30,000 nt of DNA from Glandiceps talaboti (Eukaryota > Hemichordata > Enteropneusta > Spengelidae): positions 20,754,449-20,784,448 of the forward strand of contig NC_135553.1 of the NCBI RefSeq assembly GCF_964340395.1, in the 5' to 3' direction. The notes beneath the pieces are model-generated. The model worked only from the letters and a program-made list of their open reading frames with translations, searched no databases and was not told the DNA's origin. Below, piece after piece: positions 17,439 to 27,913 of the stretch. Each line of letters starts with the position of its first letter. The first letter of the stretch is position 1. The position numbers and the translations under genes are program-made.

Positions 17439-20422
17439 GCTTCTTCTGCCAATCTAGCCAATTCTGGAGCAGTGAAAAACAACCTGGACCGTGCACTTTC
17501 ATTGAGCGTAATACCAACTATTCCACCTGAAACTTTCATCCAGCGGTTCTCATGCTCTATTCCATGGTCGGGACCAATTGCACAAAAGGGAATCGAATTC
17601 TTGTTGACAACAAAGTTTCCATTCTTGAATTCATTCCATACATCTTTGTTTGTTGTTTGCAAAGCCTTCATGTCTGACAGGTATACTGGGACCATCCTGG
17701 CATACTTAAGCTTGTCATGAGCAAAGAAATACTTTGCTAGGCTTTCAAGGGATGCAAGATGTAATTCCCAGTTTCCCTGCCTTGTAGCCCTGATGAAGCT
17801 GAATATGGTAAGTATTAACTCCATGTAGTCATAGAATATGTTGAACATTGGCTTCTCTGCATTCTTTTGGTTAAATTCTTCCATATGTTGAATAACATTG
17901 TCTTCAATTTTCTGTGTCATTTTAGTGTGAGCCTCTCGAAGGTCTTCTGAATCCTCACTGCAAGCTTTCTCGATTGAATTTGACAATATCTTCAATTCTT
18001 GATGCAGGGCATCGTGTTCCTTGAAGAATGCATTCTGGTAGAGTGAATAGAGTGCTTGTAAAGTGATTGAGTGAGCTGTGACAGACCTTTTCATGTGCTT
18101 GCATTCAAGAATCTGCCTTACAGTTGCTGGACCATATATATCAGATTCAATCCATGCATCATCAAGCCCACTACCTTCAATTAGACTACCAGCTGTTCTC
18201 ACAGAAGCCATCACTGTATGAAGTTCTCCGATTCGCAAGACCCACTTATCTTTGCAATCTTCTCTAGTCATCTCTAACTGTTTTGCCTTTTCATATAGTT
18301 GCATATCTAGTGTTATGACAGTTTTTCTCTCTGGTCCTACAACGGCAGCATTGATATTATGTGCTTGTTTAAGCACTGTTAGGAGAGTTGACCAGTCACT
18401 AGCAGGTGCCATTAATAAGGGCAGGACACATACTTTTGTGAGTGGCTGGCTTTCAGAAATCAATGAATTGTAAGCAGCCCAAGTTGGTATTTGTGATTGT
18501 TTTTCTACTTGACTATCCTCAATGGCTTCATAGGTAGTATCGCCATCATCAGTAAAAGCTTTTGACAGAAGCCATGTCAAATCCCCTGCCCTCTCATGCA
18601 CAATTATGGCATTGTTCTCTCCTAAGAGAAAACCGTCATGTATTGGTGCCTTGGGTTTGGCTCTCGAAGGCATGTAACATTGAAGTAACTGCACCTCTGT
18701 TGTATTTCTAAATGACCTGCTGGATGATTGGGATGGAACCACACAAGAATTTTGATCATCTTTAAACTTCTGCTGGAAAACTGCAGTTGCTGTAGCATGA
18801 GTTGTGGACTTTCCATCGGGTGTATCCTCATTAAAGTCAGAATTGTCAATCGCAAAGAATATGAAGCGACCCTTCTGAAGACCTGGGGGGACATATAAAC
18901 CTTCCTCCGTTGTTTTGGCAACAATCGCATCTGCTATCTGTGTTTCAAGTCGAAGAATTCTTGAATAATCAACACACAACCCAAATCCATTCAACAACTC
19001 TATGAGTTGCTTACTTCGAGTAGACTGGTGGACAGCAATGCCAATACCAAGCTGAAGAGGCCATTCCCTCCGTGAACGAAATGCTGTTGCACTACTTTTC
19101 TGTGTGTGTTTTACTTGTTTGTCAGTCTTAAAAGCTTGTAAAATTACATCAGCAACTGTCATGACTTCCCTATGAACTCTCTCATTTCTGTCCCCGTCTT
19201 CAATGGATGAGGTAGGACCTATCACAAGCCACCTGAGGAAAGAATATAGGTCTGGGGGTACATGTTCATCTGTCTCTAACAGGGTTCCCTGGAACTGCCA
19301 GCCTTTAATGCATGCAGTTGCAATAGATTTCCTTAGAATTTTGGCACATTTGAACACTGACTCCATATTTCCTGTTGGGTCATCCGTTGAGTTTATTACA
19401 TGTTGTATAGCAGCATCACTGGTAACTTTAAGAAAGACTCGTTCTGACTCACTTCGTTTGAATGGCTGTGCAAACTGAATATCTTTGAAGTATTCCTTAA
19501 TCTTTTTCTTGAGTGTAGGCCTGGTTATACCAGAATTCAAAATACCATTTGCTCTTTGAACATTTATATACATTTCTTGTAAGGTTGCCATACGAAGAAC
19601 AGAGCCATCTTGTAACATGGTACTCAACATGTTGAAAAATTCAATTTCAGTCAACAATGATCTCTGTTTTATTTCTATCGAGGATGAATCTTTCTCTGAT
19701 GGAGATGAAAAGTTCTTATTTTTTTTGGTATTAACACGCTCAACATTTTTCATCCAGCATTTAAGGTGATACTTTACATCTATTGCGTGTGCATCTTTTG
19801 GATCAATAGCAGTGCTGAGTCTAACTTTATATATATCTGAATCTGAGGCAGCGACGGCCGCTCGCAGTTTTTCTCCCGCATTGAATGTAGATACTTCATG
19901 CAACTTCCCAAGGGAAGCACTGTCATCCTGACAGAAGAAGCATAGAGACCCTGAGAATGGTTTTGATGAAGATCTTCTAAATGGAGATGGAGTAATAAAT
20001 TCTTTAGATATTGAGTTTGTTGATGCTGATGTTGATGTTGTTGATGATGTGACTGGGCGACCAGGTGTCTGGCTGAAAGTGGGATTTTTTCCTTCTTGTA
20101 TAGACTTTTCGAATCGATCTCTAGCACGATCTAACATTTTCTTATGACATACTCTTCCATAGCACTCTCTATGCCAGCTTGCATGACTAGTGTGGAGACT
20201 GGATGATGTCAGGCCTTGCAGATGGGAACATATGGTAGAATATGGTTCTTCTCCATATTCACCCCTTTTGTGAATGAATTCAAGAAGTTTGTCATATGAT
20301 TGTGGTTCAGGACTATTTACAAGAGTGTCTCCCTTTTCTTGACAGATTAGGCAGAGTGTAAAGTCTGTTTTCATAGCGATACGAGGCCTTTTGTATGCCA
20401 TATCACTGTGAAGACTATCCAT
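17348..20422 (-). CDS. N-terminal half of large zinc-finger/FEN1-PIN-like protein
   Basis: Intronless frame of 1,024 codons starting at a good ATG (ACACAATGG) at 20422. Two N-terminal zinc-finger-like motifs are visible: CLIC (24-27) with WHREC (83-87), and CFFC (161-164) with HLKC (219-222). A Ser/Thr-rich linker lies between them. The middle (about 330-1000) is a long conserved-looking region I do not recognise; it includes HERAGDLTWLLSKAF and GPDHGIEHENRWMKVSGG. After LARLAEEACTPLLEQQ the frame reads a nonsense tail and stops at 17348. The other frame continues sensibly (HHELSLATQTRQEKQVENL). A -1 shift near 17401-17425 therefore splits one protein of about 1,600 residues. This may be an inactivating indel, an assembly error or, less likely, programmed frameshifting; I see no slippery heptamer. 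Nuclear, DNA-acting function is inferred. Confidence 0.7.
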   Translation of the reverse strand: MDSLHSDMAYKRPRIAMKTDFTLCLICQEKGDTLVNSPEPQSYDKLLEFIHKRGEYGEEPYSTICSHLQGLTSSSLHTSHASWHRECYGRVCHKKMLDRARDRFEKSIQEGKNPTFSQTPGRPVTSSTTSTSASTNSISKEFITPSPFRRSSSKPFSGSLCFFCQDDSASLGKLHEVSTFNAGEKLRAAVAASDSDIYKVRLSTAIDPKDAHAIDVKYHLKCWMKNVERVNTKKNKNFSSPSEKDSSSIEIKQRSLLTEIEFFNMLSTMLQDGSVLRMATLQEMYINVQRANGILNSGITRPTLKKKIKEYFKDIQFAQPFKRSESERVFLKVTSDAAIQHVINSTDDPTGNMESVFKCAKILRKSIATACIKGWQFQGTLLETDEHVPPDLYSFLRWLVIGPTSSIEDGDRNERVHREVMTVADVILQAFKTDKQVKHTQKSSATAFRSRREWPLQLGIGIAVHQSTRSKQLIELLNGFGLCVDYSRILRLETQIADAIVAKTTEEGLYVPPGLQKGRFIFFAIDNSDFNEDTPDGKSTTHATATAVFQQKFKDDQNSCVVPSQSSSRSFRNTTEVQLLQCYMPSRAKPKAPIHDGFLLGENNAIIVHERAGDLTWLLSKAFTDDGDTTYEAIEDSQVEKQSQIPTWAAYNSLISESQPLTKVCVLPLLMAPASDWSTLLTVLKQAHNINAAVVGPERKTVITLDMQLYEKAKQLEMTREDCKDKWVLRIGELHTVMASVRTAGSLIEGSGLDDAWIESDIYGPATVRQILECKHMKRSVTAHSITLQALYSLYQNAFFKEHDALHQELKILSNSIEKACSEDSEDLREAHTKMTQKIEDNVIQHMEEFNQKNAEKPMFNIFYDYMELILTIFSFIRATRQGNWELHLASLESLAKYFFAHDKLKYARMVPVYLSDMKALQTTNKDVWNEFKNGNFVVNKNSIPFCAIGPDHGIEHENRWMKVSGGIVGITLNESARSRLFFTAPELARLAEEACTPLLEQQIGLGNNIMNCHWPHKQGKRSK

Positions 20423-20433
20423 TGTGTTAGTAT

Positions 20434-20456
20434 GATTCTATAACAACTATAGAATC
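20434..20456. repeat. Perfect inverted repeat just upstream of the nuclease-like start codon
   Basis: GATTCTATA (20434-20442), loop ACAAC, TATAGAATC (20448-20456). It ends 11 bases before the ATG at 20422, so it lies in the leader or core promoter of that gene. Confidence 0.7.
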
Positions 20457-20492
20457 TTCTCTAGGATATTAGTTTATAACCAGTTATCACAC

Positions 20493-20669
20493 CCTTGTTT
20501 CTAAACAAGTGAAGGTTTAACAGAAAAAGACTGGCTTTGCTATTTTACTTAATATACAAAGCTACATGCACTCCACACCATTGTTTCTAAACAAGTCTCT
20601 AATACTTGTGAAGGTAAAGACTGGCTTTGCTATTTTACTTATACAAAGACTTTCTACATGCACTCCACC
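20493..20669 (+). repeat. Tandem duplication, two ~85-bp units
   Basis: The units begin TTGTTTCTAAACAAGT at 20495 and 20581, share GACTGGCTTTGCTATTTTACTTA and end CTACATGCACTCCAC. They differ by small indels. Confidence 0.8.
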
Positions 20670-22227
20670 ATAGACCCTCAGGTCTATGACTCCACACACT
20701 CTAGTGCACAATGGCTCACCTAGCTATGAAATACAAATATATTCTGCACACTACTAGACTGGCTAGGCCTTGTGTTGTGCTTGCAAAGACTAGCTACACT
20801 GTATATACACTGTGGCTATGCTTTATTGATTTTCTAATAGAAACGCTACACTGTGTGCTATGTGACTCTACTGTATAAAAACACATGAACACAGAAATCA
20901 AATTCAAAAGGTCAGACCCGTATCACAGGATAGCAAACTTTCTGAAAATATTGAACAAATGTGTTTTAACCTGTTCAACTGATATTCTCTGAAATTATTT
21001 GTGTAGACCAACACTTTGAGCCTATCCTATGTAGAATAAAAAAGGATTGAGTACCAGGTAAGTGTCAAAGCCAGATCTAGATATGTCATATCTGTAAGGG
21101 AATACATGTATGTACACTTGAAAACAAGCCATACATGTACTAATATAAGCCAAAATTGGTCAAAAGGGAGGACAAAGAGTGGTGCTGTGGCATAAATAAA
21201 TGCCTTTTAAGTTTGTTTTAAACACATAGGCCATCCAGGGTATTCATAATAACAAAATAATTCATGGTAGGCATATATTCTTGAGAAAATGTATATCCGC
21301 TACATCAAACTATACAGAAAATCAAATAAACCAGAGAAGTATATGTAATATGCAAATTATATGCAAATTAGGAAGCTAAAATTTATAATATTATCATTTA
21401 AAGATAAGATTATACAACAGTCTACAAGTTTATAGTGTACAGGATGCTCAGTAGTACATTTATCCACATATAAAACCATTGTATACCTCGTATATTTCAA
21501 TTTACCTTCAACATTAAAAAAACCCATGATTTTACATCATTTACAAAATTGCTTCAAAAATTACCCTTAATATTGAAATAAAAATTGGCAACATATATTT
21601 TTTGATTGCTCAGATGATGGGGAACACAATTAGATATGTTGGCAAAAATTAACATGAATTTCACACGAAACCCAAAAATCTGCCATATGCCCCTGCACAA
21701 AAAAAAAAAGAATTGTTTCTCGTCCTAGAGTAATTTTAAAAATGATGCGGTGACACGGGTTTTTTTTTTTTAAAGAGGGGTGGGGGGGAGTGGGGGATGG
21801 AAGCCCACACTGACTCACCAATATGATTACAAAATACCATGAATAACTATAAATAACATTGTATTCAATTTGAACATTGTTCCAAACACAACTAGAAAAT
21901 TTACTATGGTTCACCAACACAGATGAATTTCCATTTAAATATAAATAACATTTATTCAACTTTAACACTGCAAGAGTAAACTTCTTGCATTTAATGCAAC
22001 ATTGTTTTACAGCCACTCATCTGTAGTTGGGAAACTTTCCATCATGAGAGGACTTTCATGTGACAGTGTATTTGTACTTGTTTTTTTGTGTTCATTGTTA
22101 AACTCTGAACTGTTCAGTAATTCTGTCCATTTTGTGTAGAAACAACTGTTTGTGAACTATTGTTCATTTTTTTCCAAAGATTTTTCTTTTCCGTTTGAAA
22201 TACTTTGGACGGATGCTGAAACAAGCC
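20670..22227. other. Intergenic between the nuclease-like and DDE-like genes
   Basis: AT-rich with no credible ORF. It holds repeated small CTAGACTGGCTAG/CACTGTATATACACTGT motifs near 20750-20820, a doubled ATGCAAATTA near 21352-21371 and a G-rich run at 21776-21799. It probably carries the 3' untranslated region of the DDE-like gene on its right side. Confidence 0.4.
21951..21956 (-). terminator. Candidate poly(A) signal of the DDE-like gene
   Basis: AATAAA on the minus strand about 270 bases after the stop at 22228. Position is plausible; there is no other support. Confidence 0.35.
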
Positions 22228-25200
22228 TCAACAAGTTGGATAAACATCTACTGCTCTCTCTCCAACCACAAGAGAATTATCAGGATTTGCACAATAACAG
22301 CACACTGCTGGGAATGCTGCACAGCTGTAATATGGTATCTCTACTGGTTTATGACATTTCAGATCCTTTCTCACATATACAATGGACAAGATATGATTAT
22401 CCTTTCCCTCAGGAATACTATATTCCAACAAAGATCCACATGAATAGTCTATTTCATCTAATGCAGCTACCAGGTCTTCTGACTGATGTGCTTTCAATTT
22501 CTTCGCACTGTGCAATACTCTTGGCTTATCACGCTCCAGACACTTGACAGTAAACTTCACTCTACCAGCTGTCTGTGCACTAGGATTGAATGGCATTCCA
22601 TGATTTTCATCCTTCTGTTGCTTCTTCAGGGATGGTCGAGCACTTTCATCAGTAGAAGTTCCATATACATCATCAAAAGGCTTGTAGTGGTTCTTATCTT
22701 CAGCCAGCATTGGGTCTGGAAGGAAATGCAACTCCTTAAACTTCTCAGCTGGCAGTCTTGGTGGTTTGTGAAATTTGCATTCTGGATTACTACATTTTTT
22801 GACTGTAAATGAGTAATGTCGACTTTGACAGTGGTCTTCATAGAACTTGGTTAGGTTTTCTGATTTCTGTGCTTCTTTCTTTGTCAACTTCATATGCAGT
22901 GCAGGATCTATTTGATGCAGGCATTTCTCTAGATCAGATATTTCAGCTTCTGATGCAGCATTGAATACTTGGAATGGCTCATCCTTCAGTGTCAGGTTCT
23001 GTAAAAGCTCAGAGATGAGAGAAATTGGCTGTTGTAAGCTGTCAAGAAGTGCCTCCCTCAGACCAGGATTCCTGTCAGCTGCTTGTCTCAAATCTGCCAT
23101 AGAGTTGCATTTCTGAAATAAACTCTCAAACTCTTCTGACATCTCCTCTCTCATTACCCCAACAGCTTGAAGGGCTAAATTTACAATTGACATCAGCCTT
23201 TCCGTTGGGTTTTTCCATGAGTGGCCTGGAGGAGTCCGGGCAGCAATGACAGCATCATAATCATTTCTCAAAAAGATTGCAATATAGGTTATCTGTACTG
23301 ATTGATAAGTGAGGCGATGATCTGGTCCACCATCAGAGTATGCCATCAACATTTCATCATCTTCTTTTTGGAGTACTTGACACAGTTCTGCTGCATGTCT
23401 TGCTGGTGATGAACTCTGGAAAGTACTGTCTTTCATTCCTGCATAAACTCTGCCTCTGTAGAAACTACCTTCAATGCTTTCAGGGATGTCTACTTTTAAG
23501 GTTACACTTGGTGTTAGTGTGAGTTTGGTAAAGTCATGGTCAGACACTTGGAAACTCTGTCCACAGGCAACCAGCACTTGTTTGCCACGCTCAACTGCTG
23601 CCAAGGGATGGCCAGGCTCGCCAACCTTAATTTTGTGTTTGTCATCCATGGTGACAAATGTAGTATGGTTTCTAAAGAGAACTGCCATTTCTTTCTGGTA
23701 TCTGAATAATGCTGATGCATAGTGAGAGTCTTCATGAGGGTCTCTGAGTTGCCTTTGTTGCACCATGTACTTGATGTTTAGTCGACCAGTGTATTGTAGT
23801 GACGCTTTCACAGTTGGATTCTTGGGCCAGAATTGCAGTCTAAGCCACTGCTTTGATGGAACTGGAGTACCAGCTGGACATCTTTTTTGCACTTCCACCA
23901 GCAAATGTCGCACTGACATTGCAGTAGCTAGGTAACACACACTGTCATGTCTGCGTTCATGGACTGCTGTTTCCACAACATGGTTTAGGTATGCATCAAC
24001 TTGCTCCCAAAATGCTTCATATTTGCTCGGACGGCCTGTGTTAATTTCTCTGAGATCTACGACTATGTCCGGATCTTGATATTCAATGATGTGCTGAAGT
24101 CGTTTGTCAGTTTCAGCAGTTGCAGCAGTACAGTCATTTGTGAGTCGCCTGTACATCTCTCTCAGATACACTGGTTTGACATCAGCCAATGTGCCAAACA
24201 AACTGCAGAATTCCCGTCGCATCTGTCTAGTATGGAAATGAGGGACAAGTTTTTGGATATCTGCAGACAGTTTGACTGTTTTAGTCTGTACAAAATCTTC
24301 TGTGTCGCTGGGATCTACCTTCCACACAAAATGGAAATTTCCCACATTTCCACCGGCTGCATGGGTGTACAGTGTGCACTTGAATGGTAAGCCTACCTTC
24401 TTCAGCAAGGTAATATAGTTGAAGCGCTCTTTCCTGTCAACAGGAGTAAATTCATTGACGTTGATGAATTGGTAAAACTCTTTCTCACTAAGAGCTGATA
24501 TCAGACAATCCAGTCTCTTGGCTGTTTCAAGGGACTGCACAGCTGTGATGTTCAGATGTACAACACCAATTGCATCTTCAGCATTTCTGATCTGAAAGTA
24601 GTATTGAAGCAAAATAGTATATTAGAAAATTGCACTCACTTATACTGTTATCAAATAGACTTGTGTTGTGAAGAGAAACCAAAAGGGAAAAGAACATTCA
24701 ATGCACAGTGCTGTGCTGTCCAGGTATTTCAAACAAGAACAGTCAAGGAAATTGAAGAAAGGATTCTCTCATACATGACTAATTATATACAAAGTGTCAA
24801 GGCACATTTCCATTTCATAAGGAAATGTATTCTCATTGTAATTAATACTTACAGGGTGAAGGAGCTGTTGTTGGCTTGCAACAGTGACTCCTTTCTGTGC
24901 TAGATAATCTGAGTACTTGTGTACATTGTTAGCTAGGGCCTCAACAACCTGTTTGATCTCTGACCACTCATTCTTTGAGACCCATGTCTGCAAAAAATCA
25001 AAATCAAAAAGAGAAATACATCAATAAAAACCCTTTAAAAGAAAAATCTCACTAAATTTTAATAAATGTGGTACACAAATAAAGTGAAAAACAAATGACA
25101 AAACTGACTCTGAAGTTGACATGAGATACAGGTGCATGCATTTAATTTCAAATGAACTAATTTAATAAATGAACTACAATTTTTCTGTACCATTTTTTTT

Positions 25201-26249
25201 GTACAGTTAAATACAAAAAAAAAATAAACTGATCAAGAATTAATATTAATGACACATTTTTATCTGTTCAACAAAGCACTTTCATGAAATAAAAGATACC
25301 AAAATTGACTAACTGCACCTTTCACATTTGTGCATGAATACAGAATTTTCCACCAATATTATGCAATATTTTCAAGATCACTATATCATTATGTATGGTA
25401 TGAATGCTCTTCTATATATAGTGAAAAATAATACTGGATTGTGTTATGATTGCATACATTTGATTTCCAATGAACTTTTTCAAAATGAAATACAAATTTT
25501 AATTTCACCGTTTTTGTTTGACATTGACAAACTTTACACTGACAAAATATAATGAGGTACATCGTTACCTGTTCGAGTATGTTGAACAGCTGTTGTGAGA
25601 TAGTCAGAAGTTCGTCTGCATTGAAGGGCTTCGGTATATGCTTATGGCTTTGTGGTAGATTGTAGCCTTGAAATCTGTCAAGCTGTTCAGGAACTGTACA
25701 GGAACGATCAGCTAGCTTCTGACGATGTGGATCAACCAGCCACAAACACTCCCCTAACACATGAACGAAATGTTCACCCAAGGATCGGTATTCTTTCTGC
25801 CATCCCAAATTATGGTCTTGCAGCCATCTGACAATTGCATTATGAAGTTGGAATCGCTTGTTTGGGCGATCTAAATTGCGAAATGCAGGCCAAACTTTTG
25901 TACTCCTTTCTGACATCAGGAATTGGAATGCATTCATTACAGGTTGCTTGGTCACTTTCTCAGTGTCGTCAATCAAAATGATCTTCAAATACTTGCCAAA
26001 TTCTGTCACATCTTCTAATTTTGCCTGTAGCGGGACAGTCTGGAAAGTTCCGTCAGATACACATGATACGAGAGCTTCTACGCGACATTGCTCATACTGT
26101 TCAGGCAAAATAAACCGGTCACCAGTACTAAGTATACCTTTGCACAGATCTTCAAACAATCGACAAACTTTGACTGACCTTTCGACCGACACAAGTCCAA
26201 ACGGACGCAAAATTTTGCTCCCAGCCGACACTTGTACCGACAAGAGCAT
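22228..26249 (-). CDS. DDE-transposase-like protein, three exons, 1,059 aa
   Basis: Exons 26249-25569, 24987-24853 and 24591-22228 are defined by donors at 25568 (GTAACG) and 24852 (GTAAGT) and acceptors TTTTTTGCAG and ACTACTTTCAG. All junctions are phase 0. The first in-frame ATG is at 26249, after an upstream TAA. In exon 3 an RNase-H-like series is visible: FVTMDDKHKIKVGEPGHP (Asp588/589 of the joined protein), YSDGGPDHR (Asp692 and Asp696) and SWKNPTERLMS (Glu736). The spacing is about 103 and 44 residues, as in DDE transposases. Cys/His clusters follow (CSNPECKFH; CAAFPAVCCYC). No superfamily name is assigned. Intact frames and good introns argue for a functional or recently active gene. 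Likely role: DNA-binding transposase or domesticated derivative; catalysis is inferred. Confidence 0.72.
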
Positions 26250-26282
26250 TTTGTGTTACCGTGACCAGACGGTAACACAAAA
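26249..26282. repeat. Perfect inverted repeat abutting the DDE-like start codon
   Basis: Arms TTTTGTGTTACCGT (26249-26262) and ACGGTAACACAAAA (26269-26282) are perfectly complementary around GACCAG. The inner end touches the ATG at 26249-26247. Confidence 0.8.
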
Positions 26283-26560
26283 GCAAAACAACTCCCCTAT
26301 AATGATGGGCGATGAGAGCACATGCGCTGTACAAGCGTTCTATTCTTCTGTCGTGTGTGGCGCACTTCATGATCGAGATATAGTGCGAAATACAGTTGGA
26401 AAATAATTGTTGGAGTAACGGTACGGAGGAAAAAAAACGTGCGACGCGCATGTTTTAGGATGACGCGCGCGAAGACGAGAAACAAAACCCTTTTTTTTTT
26501 GGCCCCCATATATAGCAAAGCATATTAATGCGTCATATTAAAATGGGTATATTTATTTCA
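26283..26560 (-). promoter_or_regulatory. Candidate promoter/leader of the DDE-like gene
   Basis: A CpG-rich patch at about 26439-26475 contains two GACGCGC copies in an otherwise AT-rich region. A TATATA motif lies near 26510-26515 on the minus strand. No ORF here has recognisable content. Assignment rests on position. Confidence 0.3.
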
Positions 26561-26755
26561 AAGCAGAGGCAGATCGAATCTTGCTACTACCACTAATATA
26601 CAGACTACACTTATTGGTGTATTAACTGTGTAAAAAGCAATCTGAAATATTCAGGGGTTTTAATTGCATGGGTCATAAAGTGTGCGTTGGCTAGCTGCCA
26701 TATATATAAGCAATGTATACACACTAGGGAATTAATAGATATGATACGCGTCATA

Positions 26756-26756
<1 letters not shown>

Positions 26757-26804
<48 letters not shown>

Positions 26805-26904
26805 CATATACATACATACATACATACATACATACATACATACATACATACATACATACATACATACAAACATACGTACATACATACATACATACACACA
26901 CACA

Positions 26905-26936
<32 letters not shown>

Positions 26937-27016
26937 CATACATACATACATACATACATACATACATACATACATACAAACATACATACATACATACAAA
27001 AGTACATACATACATA
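26757..27016. repeat. (CATA)n tetranucleotide microsatellite
   Basis: About 260 bases of near-pure TACA/CATA units with occasional TATACATA, CAAACATA and ACACAC variants. Long open frames in several phases here are artefacts of the repeat. Confidence 0.95.
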
Positions 27017-27029
27017 GATGCATACATGT

Positions 27030-27485
27030 CATTTTTCTATCTAAATTCATGATGTTTTTTTAGCTTGAACTACTCGTATTAGTATGATTAACTAACCACA
27101 TAAATTTCATGTTTCAAGGATTAGTGAAAATATGTTTTTGGAATTTAATTTTTTTTTCACTTTGACTTAACATGAAACGTATAGGGAAAAAGCCTATAAT
27201 TGCTAAAAAGGCATTTATCTATGTAAATTCTTAGTTTTTTTTAGCTATATCTACTCGTATTAGTATGGTTGACTAACCACATAAATTTCATGTTTCAAGG
27301 ATTAGTGAAGATATGTTTTTGGAATTAATTTTTTTTCTACATTTTTTTTCCATGTTAAGGTATAGGGGAAACTATTTTAAATTTTTAAAATGCAGTTATG
27401 TATATAAATTCATGATTTTTTTTGGCTTAGACTACTCGTATTGATAAGCTTGACTAATGGTATAAATGACATGTCTCATTATTAA
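27030..27485 (+). repeat. Tandem satellite-like repeat, ~182-bp period, ~2.5 units
   Basis: TAAATTC recurs at 27042, 27224 and 27405. Each time a T run, then CTACTCGTATT and GACTAA-like sequence follow; the first two units also share ACCACATAAATTTCATGTTTCAAGGATTAGTGAA. The third unit is more diverged and incomplete. Confidence 0.85.
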
Positions 27486-27732
27486 TTATATTTTTTTCCC
27501 CAGTTTATGTGGAGACCAGTCACAGGAAGATACGTTAGCATAGGAAAGCACATCAGTGTGTACATGTACCTCCGTTATATAAAAGCCAATAGACTTTACC
27601 TACCAATATTCTCAGTGGTTAACCTTTAGTCATTGTAGAATGTCATAGGAACAGTAATTTGGTTAGAGGAATGCATATTGTATTTTTTTTAAAGGCAGAG
27701 CTATTCTGCAATGTATATACATGTGTAAGTAC

Positions 27733-27763
<31 letters not shown>

Positions 27764-27795
27764 CCTGTTTGTTTTGCGTTTTCATGTGGCAGTGT
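27486..27795. other. Intergenic spacer with a short (CATA)n
   Basis: No ORF. A (CATA)n run lies at 27734-27764. An isolated GTTATATAAAAG near 27573 looks TATA-like on the plus strand, but no gene follows it. Confidence 0.4.
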
Positions 27796-27801
27796 TTTAT
27801 T
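27796..27801 (-). terminator. Poly(A) signal of the tyrosine recombinase gene
   Basis: AATAAA on the minus strand, about 115 bases after the stop codon at 27914. Confidence 0.5.
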
Positions 27802-27913
27802 GTACTGGTTATGTTAGGTTAGGGTTTTACCATTGTTGATTTGTATGCATGTTCCAACATATGACCCTATTTCAATGACAAGTTAAAAACACCGTACATG
27901 TCAATAGGGTCAA

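Noticed and set aside
17395-17440. Programmed -1 ribosomal frameshifting
   Set aside because: No slippery heptamer fits the zero frame (CTA GGG AAC AAC) and no clear downstream pseudoknot was seen; an indel is simpler.
20493-20669. CRISPR-like repeat
   Set aside because: Only two ~85-bp units without spacers, in a clearly eukaryotic genome; it is a plain tandem duplication.
25858-26406. 182-codon plus-strand ORF
   Set aside because: Antisense to exon 1 of the DDE-like gene; its composition has no family signal.
26611-27052. Several 80-138 codon ORFs on both strands, rich in Tyr-Val-Cys-Met or His-Thr-Tyr-Ile
   Set aside because: They are translations of the (CATA)n microsatellite in every frame.
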